Shown here one piece after another: positions 1 to 5,803 of a stretch of DNA of 6,137 nt. The position numbers and the translations under genes are program-made. Positions within the stretch are counted from its first letter, which is position 1, and every line of letters begins with the position of its first letter. This DNA is from Camelimonas abortus (GTDB lineage Bacteria; Pseudomonadota; Alphaproteobacteria; Rhizobiales; Beijerinckiaceae): NCBI RefSeq assembly GCF_042647165.1, contig NZ_JBHRUV010000086.1; one strand, given 5' to 3'. The notes under the pieces were generated by a model. That model ran no database searches, had not been told where the DNA came from, and worked only from the letters and a program-made list of their open reading frames with translations.

Positions 1-1338
1 CCGGCCGCGCCCGCCCGGGCCGACAGCGGCGTTCCGCCCGCCGGCGAGAACCGGCTGGTTCCTGACGAGGTGCTGGTCACGGTGGCGGCCACCGGCCAGC
101 AGGGCCAGTCGCTGGCCGGCGCCCTGGCCAGGGCGCATCGCCTGCAGTTGCTGCAGGCGCGCCGCCCCGGCGCCCTGGACGTCACCCTGGCGCGCTTCCG
201 CATCTCCGGCGGCCGGCCGGTGCGCGACGTCATCGCCGCCCTGGAGCGCGACAGCCGCGTGCTCTCGGCCCAGCCGAACTATCTCTACGCCCTGACCGGC
301 GACGCCCCGCCCGCGGCCGGGGCCGGCGGGGCGCTGGCCGCCGCCCAGTACGGGCTGGAGCGGCTGCGCGCCGGCGTCGCTCATGTGCGGACGAAAGGCG
401 AGGGCGTGCTGGCGGCGGTGATCGACTCAGGGGTCGACGCCGGCCACCGCGAGCTGCGCGGCGCCGTCGCGGGCAGCGTCGACGTGGCCGCGGCGGCCGC
501 CGGCCGGCCGGCGCCGCAGAAAACTGCCGCCCGCGCCGGCGACGCCGACGCCCACGGCACCGCCATGGCCGGCGTCATCGCCGCCCGCGACCAGATGCGC
601 GGCGTGGCGCCTGCGTCCCGCATCCTGGCGCTGCGCGCCTTCGGCGGCGGCTCCGGCCGCGACGGCGCCGCGGGCTCCACCTTCGCCGTCGTCCTGGCGC
701 TGGACGAGGCGCTGGCCGCGGGCGCGCGGGTGATCAACATGAGTTTCGAAGGGCCGCGCGATCCGCTGCTGCAGCGGGCGCTGGCCGCCGCAGCCGCGCG
801 GGGCGTGACGCTGGTGGCCGCCGCCGGCAACGGCGGGCCGCAGGCGCCGCCCGCATGGCCGGCGGCCGACCCCAACGTCATCGCCGTGGCGGCCACCGAC
901 GCCCGCGACGCCCGCGCCCCCATGTCGGCGCGGGGCGAGCACGTCGCCGTGGCCGCTCCTGGCGTCGACATCATCGGTCCGCGCCCGGGCGACGCCTACC
1001 AGTTCGCCTCCGGCACCTCGCTGGCGGCGGCGCATGTCTCCGGCGTCGCCGCCCTGGCGCTCGCCGCCAATCCGGCCCTGCGCGGGGCTGACGTGCGGCG
1101 CATCCTGATGGAGACGGCGCGCGATCTGGGGCCGCCCGGCCGCGACCCCGATTTCGGGGCCGGCCTCGTTGACGCCGCCGCGGCGGTGGCGGCGGCGCAG
1201 GCGGCCGCCACGGCGCCGGCCCCCGCGCCGGCCGGCGCGACGGCCGGTCCGGCGGCGGCGACGCCGGATGCGCCGGCGCCGTCCGGGGCTTCCGCAACGC
1301 AGTCGCCGCGCGCCGCCGGAACCGCCGCCCCGGAATGA
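1..1338 (+). CDS. S8 family (subtilisin-like) serine protease, 5'-truncated by the window edge
   Basis: A secreted or periplasmic endopeptidase of the subtilisin clan, made as a proenzyme. The frame is open from base 1. A GTG at 70 could be read as a start, but the codons before it (ending RLVPDEVLV) already look like the beginning of an S8 propeptide, so the true start and any signal peptide lie outside the window. Numbering from the GTG, the propeptide runs to about residue 77 and ends in the typical SAQPNYLY. The catalytic domain spans about 90-375. The triad is complete: Asp119 in AVIDSGVD (424-426), His162 in DAHGTAMAG (553-555) and Ser317 in SGTSLAAAHVSG (1018-1020). The oxyanion Asn254 is in AAAGNGG (829-831). 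The usual S-L-G-G substrate-binding segment reads S-F-E-G (INMSFEGP). The last 50 or so residues are an Ala/Pro-rich, probably disordered tail. Substrate unknown. Family call firm; physiological role not deducible. Confidence 0.93.
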   Translation, partial: PAAPARADSGVPPAGENRLVPDEVLVTVAATGQQGQSLAGALARAHRLQLLQARRPGALDVTLARFRISGGRPVRDVIAALERDSRVLSAQPNYLYALTGDAPPAAGAGGALAAAQYGLERLRAGVAHVRTKGEGVLAAVIDSGVDAGHRELRGAVAGSVDVAAAAAGRPAPQKTAARAGDADAHGTAMAGVIAARDQMRGVAPASRILALRAFGGGSGRDGAAGSTFAVVLALDEALAAGARVINMSFEGPRDPLLQRALAAAAARGVTLVAAAGNGGPQAPPAWPAADPNVIAVAATDARDARAPMSARGEHVAVAAPGVDIIGPRPGDAYQFASGTSLAAAHVSGVAALALAANPALRGADVRRILMETARDLGPPGRDPDFGAGLVDAAAAVAAAQAAATAPAPAPAGATAGPAAATPDAPAPSGASATQSPRAAGTAAPE

Positions 1339-1805
1339 CGCGCCGTCCGGGCGCGGGCCGGCGGGCGCGCCCGGACGCCATGGCTCCCCATGCCCCCGGC
1401 CCAGGCCCACATATTTTTCACTTTCGGCCATTACGCCGTCACATGGCGGCCGTCCGCGTCGCATGTCAAATTGTCGTGATGGAAGAGGGTGTTGCGGTTT
1501 GGTCACGGTGGCGTGCGACGAGCGGCGCCGCGCTTTCCCTAACGCAATCTCGCCTCAATGGGCGGGAACAACCGCCGGCATGTCGCCATTCCGTCCTGGC
1601 GGACGCCGCCGCTGGAGCGGCGCCCCGTCATGCAGGGCGCGCCGCATCAGGGGCCCCATCCGGGACCCCGGGCCTCTGGCCGGCGGAGGCGCCCCTGTTC
1701 CCGGGACATGAAACGCCGCCTGAGTCCACGCCGCCGCGCCGCGGCGCCGCCCGTTCCGGCTGTCCGCGCCCCGCGCGGCCGCCCCGTAATCCGGATTGCG
1801 AGAGA
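1339..1805. other. 467-base gene-free stretch with an AT-richer patch
   Basis: No reading frame here has convincing protein character: every open frame translates to Arg/Pro/Ala-rich text typical of GC-rich non-coding DNA. After the protease hairpin, bases about 1409-1510 are clearly less GC-rich than the rest of the window (ATATTTTTCACTTT at 1411-1424, TCAAATTGT at 1466-1474). They contain a weak 5-bp inverted repeat, GCCAT/ATGGC (1427-1431 and 1443-1447). This patch is the most plausible place for the promoter of the downstream L,D-transpeptidase, but I could not find a well-spaced -35/-10 pair. Bases 1510-1805 return to very high GC and show only short self-complementary G/C runs around 1650-1675. 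Confidence 0.5.
1344..1377 (+). terminator. Hairpin just after the protease, probable terminator
   Basis: A perfect 12-bp inverted repeat, CGTCCGGGCGCG (1344-1355) and CGCGCCCGGACG (1366-1377), with a 10-base loop. It begins 5 bases after the protease stop codon. The stem is almost all G:C. No T-run follows directly; the nearest T-rich stretch is about 35 bases downstream, at 1411-1425. It is therefore not a textbook intrinsic terminator. It may still stop transcription or protect the 3' end of the mRNA. Confidence 0.6.
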
Positions 1806-2534
1806 ATGATTGACCGTCGCCGCTTCCTGCTCGCCGCGCCCGTTGTCCTGGCCGCCTGCGCCGAACGTCCGCGCCCGGAGCTCGCCGCGCCTCCGCCCGT
1901 GGATCCCTATTACGCGAGTCTCTACGGGCCCATTGACGACGGCCGCTTCTACATCGAGGCGCTGGACATGAGCGTCGTCGATCCGCGCTTCCTGCGACGG
2001 GAGGTCGCTTACGACACCCGCGAGGCGCCGGGCACGATCGTCGTCGATCCCACCAATCATTATCTCTATCTCGTGCGCGAGGGCGGCCGGGCCATACGCT
2101 ACGGCGTCGGCGTCGGCCGCGAGGGCTTCCGCTGGAACGGCGTCGCCACCGTGGGGCGCAAGGCCGCGTGGCCTACCTGGACGCCGCCCGCCGCCATGCT
2201 GAAGCGTGACCCGCAGGCGCGGCCCTGGGCCAAAGGCATGCCGGGCGGTCCGGACAATCCCCTCGGCGCCCGCGCGCTCTATCTCTACCAGGGCGGCCGC
2301 GACACGCTCTACCGCATCCACGGCACCAACGATCCCTCCACCATCGGCCTGTCGCTGTCGTCCGGCTGCATCCGCCTGTTCAACCACGACATCATCCACC
2401 TCTATAACCAGACGCCGGTGGGCACGAAGGTGGTGGTGCTGAAATACGCCGGGCCGACGCTCGACGGCGAAATCGTCGACGAGGCGGAGCCGGACGGGCG
2501 CCGCGCCGCGGCGGCGGGCGCCGTCCTGCGCTGA
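1806..2534 (+). CDS. L,D-transpeptidase (YkuD domain) lipoprotein with Tat-like signal
   Basis: Cell-envelope enzyme of the YkuD/ErfK family. Members use a catalytic cysteine to cross-link peptidoglycan stem peptides (3-3 links) or to attach lipoproteins or outer-membrane proteins to peptidoglycan. Length 242 residues. The N-terminus MIDRRRFLLAAPVVLAAC has a twin-arginine-like RRRFL motif, a short hydrophobic core and a lipobox (LAAC, Cys18), suggesting Tat export and lipid anchoring. The YkuD domain covers about 76-212. His172 in IHGTN and Cys188 in SSGCIRL are 16 residues apart, as the family requires, so the enzyme should be active. The start at 1806 is chosen because the signal peptide begins right there. 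A purine-rich GAGAGA abuts the ATG (1800-1805), closer than an ideal ribosome site. Longer upstream readings of the frame are Arg/Pro-rich and not believable. It stands alone, with terminator-like hairpins on both sides. Whether it makes 3-3 cross-links or tethers proteins cannot be told from sequence. Confidence 0.94.
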   Translation: MIDRRRFLLAAPVVLAACAERPRPELAAPPPVDPYYASLYGPIDDGRFYIEALDMSVVDPRFLRREVAYDTREAPGTIVVDPTNHYLYLVREGGRAIRYGVGVGREGFRWNGVATVGRKAAWPTWTPPAAMLKRDPQARPWAKGMPGGPDNPLGARALYLYQGGRDTLYRIHGTNDPSTIGLSLSSGCIRLFNHDIIHLYNQTPVGTKVVVLKYAGPTLDGEIVDEAEPDGRRAAAAGAVLR

Positions 2535-2548
2535 GGCGCGGACCGGAC

Positions 2549-2565
2549 GGGGCGCGCCGCGCCCC
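2549..2565 (+). terminator. Short GC hairpin after the L,D-transpeptidase
   Basis: GGGGCGC (2549-2555) and GCGCCCC (2559-2565) form a 7-bp all-G:C stem with a 3-base loop, 14 bases after the stop codon. No T-run follows, so this is a probable rather than certain terminator. Confidence 0.45.
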
Positions 2566-2644
2566 TGGCCACGCGCTTTGGCCGCGCTCCCGGCCGCAAG
2601 CCGCGGGCGCAGGGCCATGCATGACGCGCATGGCAGAATCCCGG

Positions 2645-2673
2645 TTGACCCGGCGGCCGCGCGCGGGTAACCG
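2645..2673 (+). promoter_or_regulatory. Possible sigma-70 promoter for a near-leaderless thioesterase mRNA
   Basis: TTGACC (2645-2650) is a good alphaproteobacterial -35 hexamer. Exactly 17 bases later lies TAACCG (2668-2673), a poor -10 match. Seven bases then precede the ATG at 2681, so transcripts from here would begin at or next to that ATG. The -35 and its spacing support the call; the weak -10 argues against it. Confidence 0.3.
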
Positions 2674-2680
2674 CGGCGCC

Positions 2681-3175
2681 ATGACGATGGTTACGCTCGC
2701 GCCTGTTCCGGACAACGCTTCCGACGCCTCCCGGCCGCTGCCGCCCGGCTTCCGGCCGCTGCGCATCGGCTCGCACAACGACTTCCTCGGCCTGACCGGT
2801 CCCTTCGCCATGAAGGAGGAGGACGGGCTGCTGAAGCTCGGCTTCCATGTCGAGCAGCGCCACTGCAACATCGCCGGCATCTGTCACGGCGGCATGATGC
2901 TGACCTTCGCCGACATCCAGATGGCGGTGGCCGGCAAATACCAGGAAAACCTGCAGGGCTTTCACATGACCGTGTCGCTGGCCTGTGACTTCCTGGGCGC
3001 CGGGCGGCTGGGCGGCTGGGTCGAGGGCCGCACCGAGGTGGTGCGCAACGTCGACCGCCTGCTCTACGCCCAGTGCATCGTCACCTGCGACGGCGAGCCG
3101 GTGCTGCGCGGCAACGCCGTGTTCCGCGAAGGCAAGGCCACGCCGGAGATGATCGAGAAAATGCGCATCCGCTAG
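2681..3175 (+). CDS. PaaI-family hotdog-fold thioesterase
   Basis: Probable cytoplasmic acyl-CoA thioesterase of the PaaI/YbdB-like hotdog superfamily, which hydrolyses acyl- or aryl-CoA thioesters as a dimer or tetramer. The single hotdog domain covers most of the protein after PPGFRPL. The signature is NIAGICHGGMMLTFAD, where HGG starts the long central helix and the following Asp (2912-2914) is the likely catalytic acid. Later strands include VSLACDFLGAG, WVEGRTEVVRNVDRLLYAQ and the closing VLRGNAVFRE. I chose the ATG at 2681 (164 residues). The alternative ATG at 2621 (184 residues) adds an Arg-rich stretch unlike the family, and a possible promoter lies inside that extension. However, 2621 has an AGGG six bases upstream while 2681 has no visible ribosome site, so the start is uncertain. 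Neighbours do not reveal the substrate. The family is clear; the specific CoA ester is not. Confidence 0.9.
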   Translation: MTMVTLAPVPDNASDASRPLPPGFRPLRIGSHNDFLGLTGPFAMKEEDGLLKLGFHVEQRHCNIAGICHGGMMLTFADIQMAVAGKYQENLQGFHMTVSLACDFLGAGRLGGWVEGRTEVVRNVDRLLYAQCIVTCDGEPVLRGNAVFREGKATPEMIEKMRIR

Positions 3176-3198
3176 GGGCGCGCCGCACCGCCGGCGCC

Positions 3199-3228
3199 GG
3201 AGGCAAAAGGGCGGCCGCGCCCTCCTTT
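3199..3228. terminator. Bidirectional terminator between convergent genes
   Basis: Stem AGGGCG (3208-3213) / CGCCCT (3218-3223) with loop GCCG. It is preceded by AAA (3205-3207) and followed, after CC, by TTT (3226-3228), which can extend the stem around a 2-base bulge. Read on the minus strand, the stem ends in TTTT, so it fits as terminator for the exporter gene ending at 3266 as well as for the thioesterase ending at 3175. GGAGG (3199-3203) and CCTCC (3221-3225) allow an alternative pairing. Confidence 0.6.
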
Positions 3229-3265
3229 CGCGCTGTTGCTGCGCGTCCGCCGCGAGGGGCGCGGC

Positions 3266-4192
3266 TCAAACAGCGCGCCCGCGCCGGCCCGGCCGCTCGG
3301 CGATGAAAATGCCGCCGAGCACCAGCGCCAGCGCCGCCGCCTCATACAGGCCGAAGCGCTCCCCCAGCATGGCCACGCCCATGAACGCCCCGAACACCGG
3401 GGTGAGGTTGAGGAACATCGCCGCCCGGTCCGGACCGCCGATCTCCACCGCCCGCATGTAAAACATCTGCGACATCAGCGACGGAAAGACCGCCACATAG
3501 AGCAGCACGCCGGCGCCCGTGACGTCGGTGGGCCAGATGGCGCGCCCGGCGACGATCTCCCCGGCCGCCAGCGGAATGGAGGTGAGCAGCGCCGCCAGCG
3601 CCATGCCGGCGAACAGCGTGGCGCCGCTCACCTGCGGGCGCCGGCCCAGGCCGATGGTGTAAACGGCGTAAAGCACGCAGGCGATCATGATCAGCACGTC
3701 GCCGCGGTTGAGGTCGAGATTGCGCAGGCTGGAGAGGTCGCCATGGCTGGAGGCCACCGCCACGCCGGCCATGGTGAGCAGCATGCCGAGAATCTGCAGC
3801 GGCGTCACCCGCGCCTGGCCGCTGAGCGCCCCGCCGGCCAGGATCAGCGCCGGCAGGCAGCTCTGGAACAGCGTCAGGTTGAGGGCGCTGGTATAGGCGC
3901 CGGCGGCATAGAAAAGCGCGTTGAAAAGGGTGTAGCCGATCGCCCCCAGAAACAGCACCCTGCGCCAGGCCCGCGCCAGCTGGCGCCATTCGGCGGCGAT
4001 GGCGTGACGGAACATCACGCCGACGATGGCCAGCACCATGGTCCAGCGCAGGCAGGTGAGCAGCAGCGGCGAGATGTGGCCGGGGGCGAGGCGACTCGCC
4101 ACCGCATTGCCCGCCCACAGCAGGGTGGTGGCCACGAGCAGGGCGGGGCCGTTGGCGTAAAAGGCGGCGCCGGCGCGGCGCAGGGCGTTCAT
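3266..4192 (-). CDS. EamA-family (DMT superfamily) transporter
   Basis: Inner-membrane protein of 308 residues with about ten predicted helices in two EamA repeats (roughly residues 16-148 and 164-298), the standard size and layout of drug/metabolite transporters of the RhaT/YdcZ/RarD type. Members mostly export amino acids, related metabolites or drugs, driven by proton exchange. Family marks include LLWAGNAVASR in helix 1, NLTLFQSCLPALI in the first repeat, FLNLTPVFGAFMGV near the end of the second, and LGERF (276-280) before the last helix. The C-terminus is short and basic (RPGRRGRAV), consistent with the positive-inside rule. The ATG at 4192 (CAT on the plus strand, 4190-4192) sits about 15 residues before helix 1, and nothing upstream in frame looks like protein. 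No strong ribosome site is visible before it. It is divergent from purA and convergent with the thioesterase, so it is its own transcription unit. Substrate not predictable. Confidence 0.94.
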   Translation of the reverse strand: MNALRRAGAAFYANGPALLVATTLLWAGNAVASRLAPGHISPLLLTCLRWTMVLAIVGVMFRHAIAAEWRQLARAWRRVLFLGAIGYTLFNALFYAAGAYTSALNLTLFQSCLPALILAGGALSGQARVTPLQILGMLLTMAGVAVASSHGDLSSLRNLDLNRGDVLIMIACVLYAVYTIGLGRRPQVSGATLFAGMALAALLTSIPLAAGEIVAGRAIWPTDVTGAGVLLYVAVFPSLMSQMFYMRAVEIGGPDRAAMFLNLTPVFGAFMGVAMLGERFGLYEAAALALVLGGIFIAERPGRRGRAV

Positions 4193-4352
4193 GGCGTCAG
4201 GGTCCGGATCAGGCGGGCGGCGGGGGCGCGCCGAAAGGCCCGGCCGCGGGAATCGCGACGCGGGCGGGGCGCAGGGACCGTCGCACAACGCGCGCCTTCG
4301 CGCTATCGTCCCCGGCCGGGGGAGGCGCGACGTCCGGGCATGCGGCGCGCCC

Positions 4353-4380
4353 TTGACCTCGGCGCCGGAATGAAGGAAAC
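4353..4380 (+). promoter_or_regulatory. Possible purA promoter
   Basis: TTGACC (4353-4358) matches the alphaproteobacterial housekeeping -35 well. No good -10 follows: the best candidate lies in AAGGAAAC (4373-4380), which shares only its end with the Caulobacter-type -10. It is the only TTGAC on the plus strand in this intergenic region. If used, transcription would start around 4385-4390, inside the left arm of the first leader hairpin. Confidence 0.3.
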
Positions 4381-4383
4381 GAA

Positions 4384-4420
4384 GGTGCAAGACCCTGGCC
4401 TTGCGCCGGGGTTTCTTGTT
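4384..4420 (+). promoter_or_regulatory. Overlapping, mutually exclusive hairpins in the purA leader
   Basis: Hairpin A pairs GGTGCAAG (4384-4391) with CTTGCGCC (4400-4407): 8 bp including one G:T, 8-base loop. Hairpin B pairs ACCCTGGC (4392-4399) with GCCGGGGT (4405-4412): 8 bp including one G:T, 5-base loop. B is followed by TTCTTGTT (4413-4420) and can be extended by CAAG (4388-4391) with CTTG (4415-4418) across a TT bulge. A and B share bases 4405-4407, so only one can form at a time. B with its T-rich tail resembles an intrinsic terminator 59 bases before the purA start, and A would prevent it. Attenuation is an inference; a simple 5' stem-loop that stabilises the mRNA is also possible. 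Confidence 0.45.
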
Positions 4421-4478
4421 GTGGAGGGGCCAGCGGGACGTGGTCCTCCCGGACGTTCGGACAATCAGAGAGTTCGCG

Positions 4479-5771
4479 ATGACCAATGTCGTGGTGGTGG
4501 GCGCCCAGTGGGGCGACGAGGGAAAGGGCAAGATCGTTGACTGGCTCTCCGAGCAGGCCGACGTCGTCGTGCGTTTCCAGGGCGGGCACAACGCCGGCCA
4601 CACCCTGGTCATCGATGGCGTGACCTACAAGCTGGCCCTGCTGCCCTCCGGCATCGTGCGCAAGGGCAAGCTCTCGGTCATCGGCAACGGCGTGGTCGTC
4701 GATCCGTGGCATCTGGTGGACGAAATCGCCCGCCTGTCCGCCCAGGGCGTCGGGATCTCGCCGGACAACCTGAAAATCGCCGACAACGCCACCCTCATCC
4801 TGCCGCTGCACCGCGAGCTGGACGAGCTGCGCGAGAACGCCAGCGAGGGGCTGAAGATCGGCACCACCCGCCGCGGCATCGGCCCGGCCTATGAGGACAA
4901 GGTGGGCCGCCGCGCCATCCGCGTGGTCGATCTGGCCGACGTGGACGCGCTGCCGGCCAAGGTGGAGCGCCTCCTGGCCCACCACAACGCCCTGCGCCGC
5001 GGCCTCGGCGTGCCGGAGGTGGACGGGCGCGCGCTGATCGCCGCCCTCGCCGAAATCGCCCCGAAGATACTGCCCTTCGTCGACACCGTCTGGGCCCGTC
5101 TCGACGCCATGCGCCGCGAGGGGCGCCGCATCCTGTTCGAGGGCGCCCAGGGGGCGCTGCTCGACATCGATCACGGCACCTATCCGTTCGTCACCTCCTC
5201 CAACATCGTCGCCGCCCAGGCGGCCACCGGCTCCGGCCTTGGCCCCTCGGCCATCGGCTATGTGCTGGGCATCGCCAAGGCCTACACCACCCGCGTCGGC
5301 GGCGGTCCGTTCCCGACCGAGCTCACCGACGAGACCGGCGAGCTGATCGGCGCGCGCGGGCGCGAGTTCGGCGTCAACACCGGCCGCAAGCGCCGCTGCG
5401 GCTGGTTCGACGCCGCCCTGGTGCGCCAGACCGTGCGCACCTCCGGCATCCATGGTCTCGCCCTGACCAAGCTGGACATTCTGGACGGTTTTGAGACAAT
5501 CAAGGTCTGTGTCGGCTATGAGCTGGACGGTCGCCGCATCGACCACCTGCCCGCCGGACAGGCGGAGCAGGCCCGGGTGAAGCCGGTGTACGAGGAGATC
5601 GAAGGCTGGTCCGCGTCCACCGCGGGGGCGCGCAGCTGGGCCGAACTGCCGGCCCAGGCCATCAAATACGTTCGCCGGATCGAAGAGCTGGTCGGCGCCC
5701 CCGTCGCCGTGCTGTCGACGAGCCCGGAGCGTGACGATACCATTCTGGTGCACAATCCCTTCGAGGGTTGA
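4479..5771 (+). CDS. purA: Adenylosuccinate synthetase (IMP--aspartate ligase)
   Basis: Cytoplasmic enzyme that joins IMP and aspartate with GTP hydrolysis to give adenylosuccinate, the first committed step from IMP to AMP. The 430 residues equal the usual bacterial length and the protein looks intact. Key sites: GDEGKGK (12-18) with catalytic Asp13, GGHNAGHT (35-42) with catalytic His41, TTRRGIGPAYEDK (129-141) for IMP, EGAQG (221-225), RVGGGPFPTE (272-281), the aspartate/IMP loop NTGRKRRCGWFDA (300-312), TKLD (330-333) for guanine recognition and STSPERDD (413-420). The ATG at 4479 is preceded by AGAGAG (4467-4472) at six bases. An in-frame GTG at 4440 with GGAGGGG upstream would add 13 residues, but the family start is MTNVVVVGAQWGDEG, so it is not used here. 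The next gene follows after 32 bases, probably in the same operon. The leader holds two competing hairpins that may regulate it. Identification is essentially certain. Confidence 0.99.
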   Translation: MTNVVVVGAQWGDEGKGKIVDWLSEQADVVVRFQGGHNAGHTLVIDGVTYKLALLPSGIVRKGKLSVIGNGVVVDPWHLVDEIARLSAQGVGISPDNLKIADNATLILPLHRELDELRENASEGLKIGTTRRGIGPAYEDKVGRRAIRVVDLADVDALPAKVERLLAHHNALRRGLGVPEVDGRALIAALAEIAPKILPFVDTVWARLDAMRREGRRILFEGAQGALLDIDHGTYPFVTSSNIVAAQAATGSGLGPSAIGYVLGIAKAYTTRVGGGPFPTELTDETGELIGARGREFGVNTGRKRRCGWFDAALVRQTVRTSGIHGLALTKLDILDGFETIKVCVGYELDGRRIDHLPAGQAEQARVKPVYEEIEGWSASTAGARSWAELPAQAIKYVRRIEELVGAPVAVLSTSPERDDTILVHNPFEG

Positions 5772-5803
5772 CATCCTGACATGCGGGAGCGATTCCAGCT
5801 GCC

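Larger units (their letters stand above)
4193..4478. promoter_or_regulatory. Divergent intergenic region between the exporter and purA
   Basis: These 286 bases should hold the promoters of both divergent genes. Visible elements are a perfect 12-base palindrome CCCCGGCCGGGG (4310-4321), a TTGACC -35-like hexamer (4353-4358), overlapping hairpins (4384-4418) and an isolated GGAGGGG (4423-4429). I found no clear promoter on the exporter side. No protein-like frame is present in this interval apart from frame extensions of the flanking genes. Confidence 0.6.

Noticed and set aside
427..1506. Long minus-strand open frame opposite the protease, including a plausible-looking internal start (MAESEKYVGL) near 1432.
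   Set aside because: It is antisense to a protease with an intact catalytic triad, and most of it is Arg/Gly-rich low-complexity translation. This is an artefact of high GC content.
1335..1805. In-frame upstream extension of the L,D-transpeptidase, back to an ATG overlapping the protease stop.
   Set aside because: It would bury the Tat/lipoprotein signal in the middle of the protein, and the added residues are Arg/Pro-rich with no family support.
1647..2618. 323-codon minus-strand open frame opposite the L,D-transpeptidase.
   Set aside because: No protein character beyond GC-rich shadow translation; the plus strand has the YkuD His/Cys motif and a lipoprotein signal.
4401..4478. Upstream starts for purA (TTG 4401, GTG 4440).
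   Set aside because: The PurA family begins at MTNVVVVGAQWGDEG; the ATG at 4479 has AGAGAG at good spacing, and the extra residues overlap the leader hairpins.
3236..4540. Long plus-strand open frame opposite the exporter.
   Set aside because: Gln/His/Arg-rich translation with no domain signal. The minus strand encodes a clear ten-helix EamA transporter in the same place.
4209..5774. 521-codon minus-strand open frame opposite purA.
   Set aside because: It is the antisense shadow of purA, whose plus-strand product matches every family motif.
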